Positions 1 to 9,914 of a DNA stretch of 64,000 bases are shown one piece after another. Each line of letters begins with the position of its first letter. Position 1 is the first letter of the stretch. This stretch comes from Ruminococcus flavefaciens (lineage in GTDB: Bacteria > Bacillota > Clostridia > Oscillospirales > Ruminococcaceae): the NCBI GenBank assembly GCA_015067005.1, contig SVNH01000001.1, positions 186,001 through 250,000 of the forward strand, in the 5' to 3' direction. The translations under genes were made by a program, and so were the position numbers. The notes below the pieces were generated by a model. It did no database searches. It was not told the DNA's origin and saw nothing but the letters and a program-made list of their open reading frames with translations.

Positions 1-2130
1 ATATATCAGAGCAATCTTGATGAATTCTTTATGGTCAGAGTCGGCTCTCTGACCGATAAGGCGAAGTCTTCACCGAAAAAAGTAGACTCTAACAGCAACA
101 TGACTGCCGCTCAGCAGCTCGATGCGATATTTACTGCCGTAAGGAGACTTCAGCCGGCTGTCGAATCCGCTTACTTCAATACTATGAGCGAGCTTGCCGC
201 TTACGGATACGAACACGTAAGCTTTGATAAAATAACCCCTGAGGAGAAAAATCTCCTGGAACTCTATTTTAAATACGAGATAAAGCCGTTCATTTCGGGA
301 ATAGTAGTGAATGATGCCATGCCGTTCCCTTTCCTTAAAAATAAGGAGATCTACGCTGTTGTTCAGCTGGGCTCAAAGAAAAAGACCTCTATCGGTATCA
401 TTCCGGTAAGCCATGACCACTGTGAACGCGTTATCCCGCTTGGAAACGGCGGAAAGCGCTTCATACTTCAGGAGGAAGTCGTTCTGCATTTTGCACACCT
501 TATGTTCAAGTCCTATAAGGTGCTCGACCGCGTTCTTGTAAGAGTTACCAGAAATGCCGATATTATGGTATCAGGCAAGGAAAATGATTTCCGTGAACGT
601 ATGGAAGAGCTTGTTGTCAAGAGAAGCAAGCTTGAACCGGTAAGGCTCGAAATATCGGATGTTTTTTCAAATGATGCTCTCGATTACCTCTGCAAGAAGC
701 TTAAACTGAAAAATGCGAGGGTATTCACTTCAATGATCCCGCTTGATCTTTCTTATCTCTATTCGCTTCAGGATCTTGATGATAATGAGAAACTCCATTT
801 CCAGCAGCGTTCGCCGAGAAAACCGGCATCGCTTTCGGATACAAAGCCTGTGTTCGCTCAGGTAAAGGCTAAGGATATTCTTCTCAGCTATCCTTTTGAA
901 TCAATGAACCTTTCGTTTATAAGACTTCTTCAGGAAGCTGCAAACGATCCGAAGGTAACTTCAATAAAGATAACACTCTACCGTCTTGCGCGTAACAGCA
1001 AGGTGATCGACGCTCTTTGTACTGCCGCTGAACAGGGCAAGGAAGTGCTCGTAATGATAGAGCTTCGTGCCCGTTTTGATGAGGCTAATAATATTGAATG
1101 GTCCAAGCATCTCCAGAAAGCCGGAGTTAAGGTCATATATGGTCCTAAGGACTACAAGGCGCATTCAAAGCTGCTGCTTATTACCAGAAAAGCTCAGGGC
1201 GGCGGGGATGAATACGTAACTCAGATAGGTACGGGAAATTATAACGAGAAAACTTCTGCGCTGTATACCGATCTGATGCTTCTTACTGCTGACAGGGCTA
1301 TAGCTGAGGATGCTGAAAATATATTCAGTTCGCTCATTAATGGAACTTTTGTCGAAAAGACAAACAAGCTTCTTGTTTCTCCGCTTGCACTTCGTCCGCA
1401 GGTGCTGGCGATGATGGATGAGCAGATAGAGATAGCTAAAAACGGCGGAAAAGGCTATATTGCCGCAAAAGTCAATTCGCTTTGTGATAAGGTCATAATG
1501 GCTAAGCTTGTTGAGGCTTCACAGGCTGGAGTTAAGATAGAACTTGTTGTAAGAGGTCTTTGCTGCCTCATCGCAGGTGTTGAGGGATATACGGACAATA
1601 TCGCTATAAGAAGTATTGTCGGACGTTTCCTTGAACACAGCCGTATTTTCATATTCGGTACTGACGGAAAGGATCAGAAGATATATATCGGTTCAGCTGA
1701 CTATATGTCGCGTAATACGATACGCCGTGTAGAGGTCGCAGCACCTGTTGAAGATGAAAAGCTTAAAAAGCGTATAAGGGATATGTTCCATGTGCTTATG
1801 GCGGATAACGTTAAGGCTCGTATCATGCATAACGACGGTACCTACGTCAAGATAGTACGCAGACGCGAGAACGATCAGCCTGTTAATTCACAGGAGATAT
1901 TCTACGATGATGCTTATCAGAGACTTGAGGACAAAAAGAAAAAGCAGGAAACCCTTCGTCAGAACCGTGAAAAGGGTACTGAGAAGAAGCCGGCTGCCAA
2001 GCGCAGTTCAAAAAATACTGCTGCTAAGGTCAAGACTGCATCCAAGCGCAGCACAGCTAAAAAGACTTCGGGTGCAGCTGAAAAAACCGGAGCAAAGCGC
2101 GGCAGACCGCGTAAAAAGTCTGAAAATTGA
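1..2130 (+). CDS. ppk1: Polyphosphate kinase 1, 5'-truncated by the window edge
   Basis: Polymerises the gamma-phosphate of ATP into polyphosphate, reversibly. The reading frame is open from base 1 and opens on the family's N-terminal SNLDEFF segment, so only a few dozen residues are missing upstream. The autophosphorylated His lies in KAHSKLLL (visible residue about 388) and the second conserved His in EHSRIFIFG (about 545); both phospholipase-D-like halves are intact. After the enzyme domain the protein carries about 65 extra residues rich in Lys, Ala, Arg and Ser, ending in an AT-hook-like RGRPRKK. This tail is not part of the usual catalytic core. A strong terminator follows immediately, so it is the last gene of its unit. 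Identity is very secure; the role of the tail is unknown. Confidence 0.97.
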   Translation: MYQSNLDEFFMVRVGSLTDKAKSSPKKVDSNSNMTAAQQLDAIFTAVRRLQPAVESAYFNTMSELAAYGYEHVSFDKITPEEKNLLELYFKYEIKPFISGIVVNDAMPFPFLKNKEIYAVVQLGSKKKTSIGIIPVSHDHCERVIPLGNGGKRFILQEEVVLHFAHLMFKSYKVLDRVLVRVTRNADIMVSGKENDFRERMEELVVKRSKLEPVRLEISDVFSNDALDYLCKKLKLKNARVFTSMIPLDLSYLYSLQDLDDNEKLHFQQRSPRKPASLSDTKPVFAQVKAKDILLSYPFESMNLSFIRLLQEAANDPKVTSIKITLYRLARNSKVIDALCTAAEQGKEVLVMIELRARFDEANNIEWSKHLQKAGVKVIYGPKDYKAHSKLLLITRKAQGGGDEYVTQIGTGNYNEKTSALYTDLMLLTADRAIAEDAENIFSSLINGTFVEKTNKLLVSPLALRPQVLAMMDEQIEIAKNGGKGYIAAKVNSLCDKVIMAKLVEASQAGVKIELVVRGLCCLIAGVEGYTDNIAIRSIVGRFLEHSRIFIFGTDGKDQKIYIGSADYMSRNTIRRVEVAAPVEDEKLKKRIRDMFHVLMADNVKARIMHNDGTYVKIVRRRENDQPVNSQEIFYDDAYQRLEDKKKKQETLRQNREKGTEKKPAAKRSSKNTAAKVKTASKRSTAKKTSGAAEKTGAKRGRPRKKSEN

Positions 2131-2141
2131 AAATGATCACC

Positions 2142-2174
2142 ACAAGGACGGCTTAAAACCGTCCTTGTTTTTGT
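2142..2174 (+). terminator. Intrinsic terminator after ppk1
   Basis: A 10-bp perfect stem (2142-2151 with 2159-2168) with a 7-base loop is followed by a T-rich tract. It lies 11 bases past the ppk1 stop. Confidence 0.85.
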
Positions 2175-2252
2175 ATAAGGTGATTGATAATTGAGAAGTG
2201 GCTTTGTTTCGACAAATATATTATTCAGGAGCATAATATTTTGCTGCGTGTG

Positions 2253-2281
2253 TTGCTATTTTAACGATAATGTGATATAAT
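2253..2281 (+). promoter_or_regulatory. Sigma-A promoter for the GH95-GH26 unit
   Basis: A -35 TTGCTA (2253-2258), a 17-base spacer and a perfect -10 TATAAT (2276-2281) sit 46 bases before the GH95 start. It is the only good promoter seen ahead of the three-gene unit. Confidence 0.7.
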
Positions 2282-2327
2282 GAAGTAATATGATAGTAAA
2301 ATAACGATCCCCTTAAGGAGTAGATAT

Positions 2328-4646
2328 ATGAATACTGAAACTTTACTGGAATATTCACGTCCTGCTGAAAAATTCACTGAGGCGCTGCCTGTCGGAAACG
2401 GCAGGATAGGCGGTATGATCTACGGCGGAACTGCCGAAGAGATCATCAAACTCAATGAGGATTCGGTATGGTCAGGCGGACTGCGCCACAGAGTCAATCC
2501 TGATTCGCAGGAAGGTCTTGTTGAAGTCCGCAAGCTTCTCGAAGAGGGAAATATTCCTGAGGCTGAGAAGGTCGCATTTGAGAAAATGCAGGGCGTAACG
2601 CCTAATATGCGCCATTATATGCCGCTCGGCGATCTCCATATCGACACTGTTCTGGAAGGAAAAGCAAAGGATTATGATCTCAGTCTCGACATATCCTCAG
2701 CGGTTTCACAGACTACCTTCACAGTGAACGGCGTGAGATTTGTCCGCGAGGTGTTCGTATCAGCTCCGGACGAAGTAATGGTGATACGCATTTCGGCGGA
2801 TTCAGCCGGAAGCCTTAACCTTTCCTGCTATATCGACGGCAGAGATGATTATTATGATGATAACCGTCCGTGTGAGAAGAATATGCTCCTCTACACAGGC
2901 GGAACAGGCAGCCGCAATGGTATATTCTTTGCAGCATGCCTCGGTGCAAAGGCTATCGGAGGCGAACTGCGTACCATCGGCGGAAAAATAAGGGTAAAGA
3001 ACGCTGATGAGGTAATGCTCGTGCTTTCTGCAAGAACGAGTTTCTACGGCGAAAACTATGAGGAATCAGCGATCGTTGATGCCGAAATGGCTCTCCGCTG
3101 CGAATGGGATGAGCTCTATTACCGTCATGTAAGCGATTACAAGGAGCTTTTCAACAGAGTTGAATTCTCTCTTGAGGATAACAGTTCCGCTGATCTTTCT
3201 TCACTTACGACCGATGAGCGTATCGAACGTCTGCGCGGTGATGAACTTGATAACAAGGAGTGTACCCGTCTTATCCACGATAACAAGCTTATCGAACTCT
3301 ATTTCAACTTCGGGCGCTACCTCATGATCTCCGCAAGCCGTGCCGGTACTCAGCCGATGAACCTTCAGGGAATATGGAACGAGGATATGCTGCCTTATCT
3401 TGGAAGCAAATTCGCTACCAATATAAATGTTGAAATGAATTACTGGCCGGCTGAAAGCTGCAATCTTTCGGAATGCCACCTTCCGCTGTTTGATCTTCTT
3501 GAGCGTGTCTGCGAAAACGGAAAGACTACTGCTAAGGAGATGTACGGCATAGACAAGGGATTCGTATGTCATCACAGTACCGACATCTGGGGCGATACTG
3601 CACCGCAGGATATGTGGGTGCCGGCAACTCTCTGGCCTACCGGCGGCGCGTGGATGGCTCTGCATATTTTCGAGCATTATGAATACACTCTCGATAAGGA
3701 ATTCCTCGCTGAAAAGTACCATATTCTCAGGGAAGCTGCTGAATTCTTCACTGAATTCCTTATTGAGGACAGCGAAGGCAGACTTGTAACAAGTCCGTCT
3801 GTATCGCCTGAAAACACCTATATCACTGAAAACGGAGTCAAGGGCTGTCTCTGCATCGGACCTTCAATGGATTCGCAGATAATAACAGTTCTGTTCAACG
3901 ATGTTATAAAGGCTTCGGCTATTCTCGGAAAGGATGAAGCTTTCGCAGAAAAGCTGAAAAATATGCTCGAAAAGCTTCCTCAGCCTGAGATCGGAAAATA
4001 CGGTCAGATCAAGGAATGGGCAGTCGATCATGATGAAGTCGAAGTAGGTCACAGACACGTTTCTCAGCTTTTCGCACTTCATCCGGCTGATCTCATAACC
4101 CCGAACAAAACTCCTAAGCTTGCTGACGCTGCAAGAGCAACTCTCATCCGCAGACTTATCCACGGCGGCGGTCATACAGGATGGAGCTGTGCATGGATCA
4201 GCAATATGTGGGCGCGTCTTTACGATGGCAGAATGGTCTATGAATATATCAAGAAGCTTCTCACTCATTCCACAAGTCCGAATATGCTCGATAATCATCC
4301 GCCTTTCCAGATAGACGGAAATTTCGGCGGAACTGCTGCTATCATCGAGGCACTGCTCCAGTGTACACGCGGAGAGATCATACTCCTTCCGGCACTTCCT
4401 GAAGAATGGAGCAACGGTCATATCTACGGTCTCCGCGCAAAAGGCGGTTTCGGCATTGATCTTGAATGGGAAAACGGTAAACTGAGTTCAGCTGTTATAA
4501 CATCAGATCACGGAAGCGAGTGCCGTCTGAGAACGAACTGCGTTGTAAGCATTATCTGCGACGGCGTTAATGTCGGCTCAAGGATAGAGGACGGCGCTGT
4601 GATATTCAACACCGAAGCCGGTGAAAAGTACATCGTTAAGACCTGA
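2328..4646 (+). CDS. Glycoside hydrolase family 95 (alpha-L-fucosidase type)
   Basis: Predicted inverting alpha-L-fucosidase (the family also contains alpha-L-galactosidases), removing terminal residues from glycans such as xyloglucan side chains. At 772 residues it has the normal family length. The Asn-containing catalytic-base motif reads [13 protein letters not shown] (around residue 363), the acid Glu region is [16 protein letters not shown] (around 562), and [11 protein letters not shown] (around 660) holds the conserved Asp. No signal peptide is visible, so it is probably cytoplasmic and acts on imported oligosaccharides. The start has a good AAGGAG ribosome binding site 8 bases upstream. 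It is followed after 13 bases by a secreted GH26, which suggests a plant hemicellulose locus. Family assignment is firm; the exact sugar is not settled by sequence. Confidence 0.93.
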   Translation: MNTETLLEYSRPAEKFTEALPVGNGRIGGMIYGGTAEEIIKLNEDSVWSGGLRHRVNPDSQEGLVEVRKLLEEGNIPEAEKVAFEKMQGVTPNMRHYMPLGDLHIDTVLEGKAKDYDLSLDISSAVSQTTFTVNGVRFVREVFVSAPDEVMVIRISADSAGSLNLSCYIDGRDDYYDDNRPCEKNMLLYTGGTGSRNGIFFAACLGAKAIGGELRTIGGKIRVKNADEVMLVLSARTSFYGENYEESAIVDAEMALRCEWDELYYRHVSDYKELFNRVEFSLEDNSSADLSSLTTDERIERLRGDELDNKECTRLIHDNKLIELYFNFGRYLMISASRAGTQPMNLQGIWNEDMLPYLGSKFATNINVEMNYWPAESCNLSECHLPLFDLLERVCENGKTTAKEMYGIDKGFVCHHSTDIWGDTAPQDMWVPATLWPTGGAWMALHIFEHYEYTLDKEFLAEKYHILREAAEFFTEFLIEDSEGRLVTSPSVSPENTYITENGVKGCLCIGPSMDSQIITVLFNDVIKASAILGKDEAFAEKLKNMLEKLPQPEIGKYGQIKEWAVDHDEVEVGHRHVSQLFALHPADLITPNKTPKLADAARATLIRRLIHGGGHTGWSCAWISNMWARLYDGRMVYEYIKKLLTHSTSPNMLDNHPPFQIDGNFGGTAAIIEALLQCTRGEIILLPALPEEWSNGHIYGLRAKGGFGIDLEWENGKLSSAVITSDHGSECRLRTNCVVSIICDGVNVGSRIEDGAVIFNTEAGEKYIVKT

Positions 4647-4659
4647 TACGGGAGGTATC

Positions 4660-6357
4660 ATGAAAATATCAAGATATATTTCTCTTGCCGCAGCAGCAGT
4701 TATTGCAGCTATGCCGCTGGCTTCATGCAGCGGAAAGAGTTCGGGCGGAGTAAGCATAAAAGAGGTCGAGGAAACTACCGGTCAGCCGACTACTTATCCG
4801 GTGCCGTCCGAGACTTATCCGGATTTCCCTGTTAATTATCCGAACATAGAGAAGACTGACATAGGTATACTTTATGAAGCTGAAAAAGCCGATAAAAGAG
4901 GTCCTCTTTCGGTAGAGCACGATAAGATGAATTACAGCGGTGAGGGCTATGTTACTGGATTTGATGAAGACGGCAGTTCTTCCGTGACCTTCAATGTTGA
5001 ATCACCGAGCAATCAGCATTATGACGTTTCGTTCAATATCGCCGCTGATAAACCGGTCAAGTGCCGCATTGAACTTAACGGCAATACCGTTACCTCGTTC
5101 AAAACATCTTCCGCTGGTCAGTTTACTGAGATAACGCTTTACGGAGTTTTCCTCACAAAAGGAAAGTCGCAGATAGAAGTTATTCCTGAGGACGGAAATA
5201 TCTGTCTCGATTATCTCAAACTCATCGACAGTGACCGTCTCGGCGAGATAAGCTATGATGCAAACATTGAATTATCCAATAAGCAGGCTGGCGAATCCGC
5301 TAAGCTGCTTATGGATCTTCTCACTGAAAACTACGGCAAATACATGATGACAGGTCAGTATGCTGCCGATAACGATAATTCCGAACTTGACCTTATTTAC
5401 AGTATCACGGGAAAATATCCGGTGATACGTTTTACCAATTTTTCAGTTGACAAGGGCTCGTTCGATGAAAGCTTTGCACGTATCGAAGCCTGTGCGGACT
5501 GGTGCAGGAACGGCGGAATATCCGGCGTTTCGTGGTACTGGGCTTCGCCTTCAAATGTGAGTTCGATAAAGGCTGAGGAGAGTGATTTTGACCTCTCAAA
5601 GGCTGTTACTGATACTGATATTGCAATGCTCTCTCAGGAAGAGATACGCGGTCTCTACGGTGAGGGAAATATTTCCGAGCAGACTTACAGCCTTATCCTC
5701 GATATTGACAGCATGGCTGGTCAGCTCACATCCCTGAAAAACAAGGGCATCGCTGTTCTGTGGAGACCTCTCCCTGAGGGCAGCGGCGACTGGTACTGGT
5801 GGGGCGCAAGCGGTCCGGAAGCCTATAAATGGCTTTGGGATCTGATGTATAAACGCCTGACAGATTACTTTGAGCTCGATAATCTTATATGGATATGGAA
5901 CGGTCAGAGCGAAAGCACTCTTGTGGATAGTTCTACCTACGACATTGCTGCTGTTGACCTCTATGTAAGCGGCGCAAGAGACTACGGCGACCGCTTCTAT
6001 GAGCACTTCGGCGGCTTGCAGAATACAGTCGGCAAGGATAAACTAATTGCCATAAGTGAATGCGGAAGTGTTCCTGATGCAGATACCTCGTTCCGCGATA
6101 ATTCGGTATGGTCGTTTTTTGTGTTGTGGTCGGGTGAATACATCGAGAATACAAAGGGTGAATATTCCGATAAATATACGAGCAGGCAGTCGCTTATAAG
6201 GCTTTACAATTCAACCGGCGCTCTTACGCTTGATGAATTCAAGGAGATGCGCCTTTCAAAGATGAACGGCGGACAAGCTGCGTCAGCCGCTGATGTCACC
6301 GAAGAGACCTCTGCTGAGGAAACAACTGCTGAGACAGAGGAGTCCTCGGATGAATGA
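4660..6357 (+). CDS. Secreted lipoprotein: CBM35-like module plus glycoside hydrolase family 26
   Basis: Predicted surface-anchored beta-mannanase-type enzyme, 565 residues. The start at 4660 is chosen because GGGAGG lies just upstream and the translation opens with a lipoprotein signal (LASC, Cys about residue 26). Residues about 68-190 form a carbohydrate-binding beta-sandwich resembling CBM35. Residues about 217-530 are the GH26 barrel, with the predicted acid/base Glu373 in WRPLPEGSGDWYWWG and the nucleophile Glu467 in ISECGS. In most GH26 enzymes the residue before the acid/base is His; here it is Pro. A short Thr/Glu-rich acidic tail ends the protein. It sits between the GH95 gene (13-bp gap) and a HAD-like gene (21-bp gap), so it is co-transcribed. 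Substrate (mannan, glucomannan, xylan or mixed-linkage glucan) cannot be fixed from sequence. Confidence 0.88.
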   Translation: MKISRYISLAAAAVIAAMPLASCSGKSSGGVSIKEVEETTGQPTTYPVPSETYPDFPVNYPNIEKTDIGILYEAEKADKRGPLSVEHDKMNYSGEGYVTGFDEDGSSSVTFNVESPSNQHYDVSFNIAADKPVKCRIELNGNTVTSFKTSSAGQFTEITLYGVFLTKGKSQIEVIPEDGNICLDYLKLIDSDRLGEISYDANIELSNKQAGESAKLLMDLLTENYGKYMMTGQYAADNDNSELDLIYSITGKYPVIRFTNFSVDKGSFDESFARIEACADWCRNGGISGVSWYWASPSNVSSIKAEESDFDLSKAVTDTDIAMLSQEEIRGLYGEGNISEQTYSLILDIDSMAGQLTSLKNKGIAVLWRPLPEGSGDWYWWGASGPEAYKWLWDLMYKRLTDYFELDNLIWIWNGQSESTLVDSSTYDIAAVDLYVSGARDYGDRFYEHFGGLQNTVGKDKLIAISECGSVPDADTSFRDNSVWSFFVLWSGEYIENTKGEYSDKYTSRQSLIRLYNSTGALTLDEFKEMRLSKMNGGQAASAADVTEETSAEETTAETEESSDE

Positions 6358-6378
6358 CGTTACAGAAAGGAGTTCGCT

Positions 6379-7695
6379 ATGCCATTTGCAGATGTAAGAA
6401 TACGCAGACCTCTATCGCAGGCACAGATCGAACTCAGAGACAAAATGCTTGCAGAAGTCTCAGGCGATAAGTATCGTGCGGTAAGCTTCAAGCTGATGGA
6501 AACTCTCACAGTTATGCCTTTTTCCGGTGAAAACGACATCTTCACCATTATGGAAAAGGATATTGCGGATATACCGCATGACGCAAAGACTTCCTTTACT
6601 GATATGCGCTGCCGTGCGGCAGAAGCTGCGCTGAAAAAATATGCAACTCCGGCGAGAGTTACTCTTGCTAAGATTTACAGTATTCTCGCAAAAATGAACA
6701 GCATAAGCAAAGAGGATGCCGACCGGCTTATGGTGCGTGAGTGTGAGCTTGTGGAAAAATATGCAGTTCCGCGTGAATGCTCGAAGCTGCTTTTCCGCAA
6801 AGCCAAAAGCTGCAAGAAGCGCGTTATCGTTGCTGCTGAAACGATATACCCATATGAAACAGTTAAGAATATCCTTGAAAACTGCGGTTATGGCTCTTAT
6901 GATGAACTTGTAATGGTATCGGATATACCTGATTGCACCAGCGAAAGCTACTATGATGCTGTACTGAAAAAAGCCGGAGTTTCCGCGGATAAACTGCTCC
7001 ATATCGGCAGTGATGTGGCATTTGATGTCGAACTGCCGATAGTAAAAGGCTCAAAGGCACTGCTTATGGCTCCGCCTGATGTGCTTATGGCAAAATCCGG
7101 AAGAGTACGCGGATATGCCGAGGAAAAGGACCTGTTCAATTTTGATGACATCAGTTATCTGAGGCTTCGCCTTGTCTTCGGGCTCTATTCGCTTTATGCC
7201 TTCGATGCGCCGCAGAACAAGAATGCACTGAGCGATTTTTGCTGTGATGAGTATATGATGGGGTTCCTGATACTTGGCAGCCTTGCACTTGCTGAATCGC
7301 AGCTGAAGCTTTCAAAAATGCAGGAAACTCTCATTGAAGCTATGCAGAAAAATGAAAAAATGGTTGCCGGAAGAGACGATCTTCTCGATATGTTCAGCGT
7401 ATATTTTGCTGATATAAGGGATATAGCCGGATGTGAGGGATGTCAGCTTCCGTTGGATTTCGCAGAAAAATGCTGTCCGGCAAACGACAGAAAATTCCTT
7501 GAACCCTATCTTTCAGCCGATACTATGAAAAAATGGAGCCGCTCTGTCAAAGAACCCGAAATTGTACCCATTGCCAGAAATCGACACCAGCAGAACGCAC
7601 TTTCCAGACTTGCCGACAAAATGTTTCCGCCAAATACCAAAGTCAGAAACATTGTCGACGGAATACTCGCAAAAGGGCACAAGCATTCTGACTGA
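6379..7695 (+). CDS. HAD-superfamily-like protein with degenerate catalytic motifs
   Basis: The first 230 residues follow the layout of the large HAD-like hydrolases often found beside surface-polysaccharide glycosyltransferases (COG5610 type). Motif I, normally FDxFDT, here reads FKLMET (Lys38 and Glu41 replace both Asp). Motif II, normally SDMYLP, reads AETIYP (Glu154 for Asp). Motif IV, normally GDN with a later Asp, reads GSDVAFD (211-216). The nucleophile is therefore absent and phosphatase activity is unlikely. Residues 230-438 are not recognised; they contain several Cys (CCDEY, CEGC, EKCCP). No signal peptide or membrane helix is seen. An AGGAG site precedes the ATG, and the gene lies 21 bp after the GH26 gene, so a role linked to glycan use or export is possible but unproven. 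Confidence 0.6.
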   Translation: MPFADVRIRRPLSQAQIELRDKMLAEVSGDKYRAVSFKLMETLTVMPFSGENDIFTIMEKDIADIPHDAKTSFTDMRCRAAEAALKKYATPARVTLAKIYSILAKMNSISKEDADRLMVRECELVEKYAVPRECSKLLFRKAKSCKKRVIVAAETIYPYETVKNILENCGYGSYDELVMVSDIPDCTSESYYDAVLKKAGVSADKLLHIGSDVAFDVELPIVKGSKALLMAPPDVLMAKSGRVRGYAEEKDLFNFDDISYLRLRLVFGLYSLYAFDAPQNKNALSDFCCDEYMMGFLILGSLALAESQLKLSKMQETLIEAMQKNEKMVAGRDDLLDMFSVYFADIRDIAGCEGCQLPLDFAEKCCPANDRKFLEPYLSADTMKKWSRSVKEPEIVPIARNRHQQNALSRLADKMFPPNTKVRNIVDGILAKGHKHSD

Positions 7696-7782
7696 TTCAT
7701 ATATCCTTTCCGTATATCCTACATTTCCCAGCAATTTTTACATTTCCCCAGTTTTATTTACACAATTCCCCTAAATAAACCG

Positions 7783-7812
7783 TTGCGTACCCTGCGCCGG
7801 CTGTGATATTAT
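7783..7812 (+). promoter_or_regulatory. Probable promoter of spo0A
   Basis: TTGCGT (7783-7788), an 18-base spacer and TATTAT (7807-7812) lie 82 bases before the spo0A start. The leader also holds a small hairpin (CGGACACCG...CGGTATCCG). The -35 match is modest. Confidence 0.45.
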
Positions 7813-7893
7813 TATATTCGGACACCGGAACTTCGGTATCCGGAAGAACATTCCGCCTTATGCGGATCAAGATCACAGGGAGGTTTAAATTTA

Positions 7894-8649
7894 ATGAACA
7901 ACAAGATAAGAGTACTTATCGGAGACGACTCAGCAGAAACAGGAGTAAGTGTTGCAAACAAACTCAGGGAGAGGGGAATGTATGCCTATACACGCCGCAA
8001 GGATTGCACAGTCATCCTTGAATCTATCAAGAATGATCCGCCGGATGTTGCGGTTCTTGACATAAATGCCCAGAACGGTGATGTTGTTTCTATAATGAAA
8101 AGGGTGCGCGAACTTGGCGTGAAATTCCCGGTATTTATAGTAACATCACAGTACGATAATGAATTCATAGAGCGACAGGTCATGGATAACGGCGCTTCCA
8201 AATTCCTGCTGAAGCCTTATGATGCGGATGATCTTTGCACAGCAATAACCTCTGCACTCGGTGACAGAGCAAACAGCCTCAGCGATGATATGGAAGTAGT
8301 AGTTACGGATATGATACATCAGCTCGGAGTTCCCGCACATATCAAGGGCTATCACTATCTCAGAACTGCTATTCTCTACTCTATTGAGGATAAAACTCTT
8401 CTCGACAGCGTTACAAAGCTGCTCTATCCTACCGTTGCAAATATATACGATACGACCTCTTCACGCGTTGAACGTGCTATACGTCATGCCATCGAGATAG
8501 CGTGGGACAGAGGCAACGTTGATACCCTTAACTCATTTTTCGGATACACAGTTGACACCGGAAAAGGCAAACCGACTAATTCCGAATTTATCGCGCTTAT
8601 AACCGATAAACTCAGGCTTCGCTATAAATCAGCGCTCAGAAAGGTCTGA
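7894..8649 (+). CDS. spo0A: Sporulation master response regulator Spo0A
   Basis: Response regulator of the Spo0A family, 251 residues. The receiver domain (1-120) has the acidic pocket at Asp11-Asp12, the phospho-acceptor at Asp56 (VLDIN) and the conserved Lys107 (LKPYD). The C-terminal DNA-binding domain (about 140-251) is nearly canonical: [35 protein letters not shown] and [10 protein letters not shown]. Phosphorylated Spo0A binds 0A boxes and switches on early sporulation and stationary-phase genes. The start has AGGGAGG about 10 bases upstream. It stands alone with its own promoter. In Ruminococcus relatives spo0A can persist even when sporulation has not been observed, so the gene alone does not prove spore formation. 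Confidence 0.93.
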   Translation: MNNKIRVLIGDDSAETGVSVANKLRERGMYAYTRRKDCTVILESIKNDPPDVAVLDINAQNGDVVSIMKRVRELGVKFPVFIVTSQYDNEFIERQVMDNGASKFLLKPYDADDLCTAITSALGDRANSLSDDMEVVVTDMIHQLGVPAHIKGYHYLRTAILYSIEDKTLLDSVTKLLYPTVANIYDTTSSRVERAIRHAIEIAWDRGNVDTLNSFFGYTVDTGKGKPTNSEFIALITDKLRLRYKSALRKV

Positions 8650-8709
8650 TAAGCAATAACGCGGTGATTCCGGAATATATATTAATAAACAATACAAGGA
8701 GGAATCATC

Positions 8710-9219
8710 ATGTCATTTAAAAAAATCAATCTTTCAGACCTCAGCTTCAATCCGTTTTCAAAGATAGGCAAGGAGTGGATGCTTCTTACCGCCGGAAACA
8801 AGGATAATTTCAATACCATGACAGCTTCATGGGGACAGCTTGGCGTTCTCTGGAGCAGAAACGTACTTACCTGCTATATCCGCCCGAACCGCTATACTTT
8901 TGAATTCGTGGAAAAGGACGAGTATTTCACTGCTTCATTCTTTGGTGAGGAATACCGCAAAGCACTCTCTTACTGCGGCTCGCACTCCGGAAGAGACTGC
9001 GACAAGGTAAAGGAAACCGGTCTTACCCCTGCTGAGATCGACAGTTCCATGACATTTGCCGAAGCTGATATGGTTTTCGTATGCCGTAAGCTCTACACCT
9101 ACGATATGCAGGAAAGCGGCTTCGTTACAGATGACGGGATCGCCGAGCAGAATTACTCCTCTGCGCCTTATCACAAGGCTTATATCGCTGAGATAGTTGA
9201 GGCTTATGTGAAGGAATAA
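8710..9219 (+). CDS. Flavin reductase-like FMN-binding protein
   Basis: A 169-residue protein of the flavin reductase-like split-barrel family. The TASWGQLGVLW segment (residues about 38-48) and the PNRYTFEFV segment (about 60-68) correspond to the FMN-binding edge of the fold. Such proteins bind FMN and act as small flavin reductases or flavoproteins; the electron partner here is unknown. A strong AAGGAGG lies 7-8 bases before the ATG. It is a single-gene unit closed by a bidirectional terminator shared with the convergent pssA. Confidence 0.85.
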   Translation: MSFKKINLSDLSFNPFSKIGKEWMLLTAGNKDNFNTMTASWGQLGVLWSRNVLTCYIRPNRYTFEFVEKDEYFTASFFGEEYRKALSYCGSHSGRDCDKVKETGLTPAEIDSSMTFAEADMVFVCRKLYTYDMQESGFVTDDGIAEQNYSSAPYHKAYIAEIVEAYVKE

Positions 9220-9234
9220 GCTGCTGAAAAAGTA

Positions 9235-9270
9235 CAGCCCCAAGGCACTTGCCTTGGGGCTGATTGATTT
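9235..9270. terminator. Bidirectional terminator between the flavin reductase gene and pssA
   Basis: A perfect 12-bp GC-rich stem (9235-9246 with 9251-9262) with a 4-base loop. T-rich DNA follows on the plus side, and the A-run at 9227-9231 serves as a T-run for the minus strand, so it can stop transcription from both convergent genes. Confidence 0.85.
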
Positions 9271-9914
9271 TAACTGTATTTTGTTTTGTAAAGCATCCAG
9301 ACAACTTCGATCGCACCGATCCCGATGAATGCCAGCATAGTTTTCATGCTTGGCTTCTTGACCTTGAAACGGGTTATGAATGCAAGTGCGATGATAAACA
9401 GCGCACAGCCATAAGCATTAGGGAAGCAATCCGCACCGATGTCCTTATGGAAGCTGTAAAGAAGCGGAAGTATCAGGGCAACGCTTGTTACGGGCAAGCC
9501 CTCATAAACCTTTCTTACGTCCTCAGTCTGTTTTTGTCTGTCCTCTTCAGCAACGTTGAAATAAGCAAGTCTTATAACAGCGCAGAGCGGGAACATTATC
9601 AGCACCGGAATATCTGCCCAGTCGTCCATACCGATCGAATAGCCGATAACTGAAGGCAGAACTCCGAAACAGACTGCATCGCACAGCGAATCTATCTGTA
9701 TACCGAATTTCTTTTCACTTTCTGTTCTGTTCTTTTTAGTACGCGCGACTTTTCCGTCGAACATATCACACAAGCCAGACACCATGAGACAGATTATCGC
9801 ATATTCCGGATGAGGTCCGCAGTCTCCGATGCCGAGTGCGAAGAACATTCCCAGAACAGACGAGATCAGACTCATATAAGTGAGAATGACCGTGTAGCTG
9901 TAATAACCAATCAT
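9270..9914 (-). CDS. pssA: CDP-alcohol phosphatidyltransferase, probable phosphatidylserine synthase
   Basis: Membrane enzyme that transfers a phosphatidyl group from CDP-diacylglycerol to an alcohol, most likely serine. The diagnostic motif D-G-x2-A-R-x8-G-x3-D-x3-D is complete: CDMFDGKVAR followed by FGIQIDSLCD. The downstream GLPVT segment is typical of bacterial and archaeal type II phosphatidylserine synthases. About six hydrophobic segments span its 214 residues. The start is preceded by AGAGGA. It has its own promoter and ends at the bidirectional terminator. No phosphatidylserine decarboxylase is adjacent, so the serine assignment rests on family resemblance. Confidence 0.85.
   Translation of the reverse strand: MIGYYSYTVILTYMSLISSVLGMFFALGIGDCGPHPEYAIICLMVSGLCDMFDGKVARTKKNRTESEKKFGIQIDSLCDAVCFGVLPSVIGYSIGMDDWADIPVLIMFPLCAVIRLAYFNVAEEDRQKQTEDVRKVYEGLPVTSVALILPLLYSFHKDIGADCFPNAYGCALFIIALAFITRFKVKKPSMKTMLAFIGIGAIEVVWMLYKTKYS

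Noticed and set aside
7650..7664. TTGTCGAC near the spo0A promoter as a Spo0A box
   Set aside because: It differs from the TGTCGAA core and lies inside the preceding gene more than 120 bases from the promoter, so the match may be chance.
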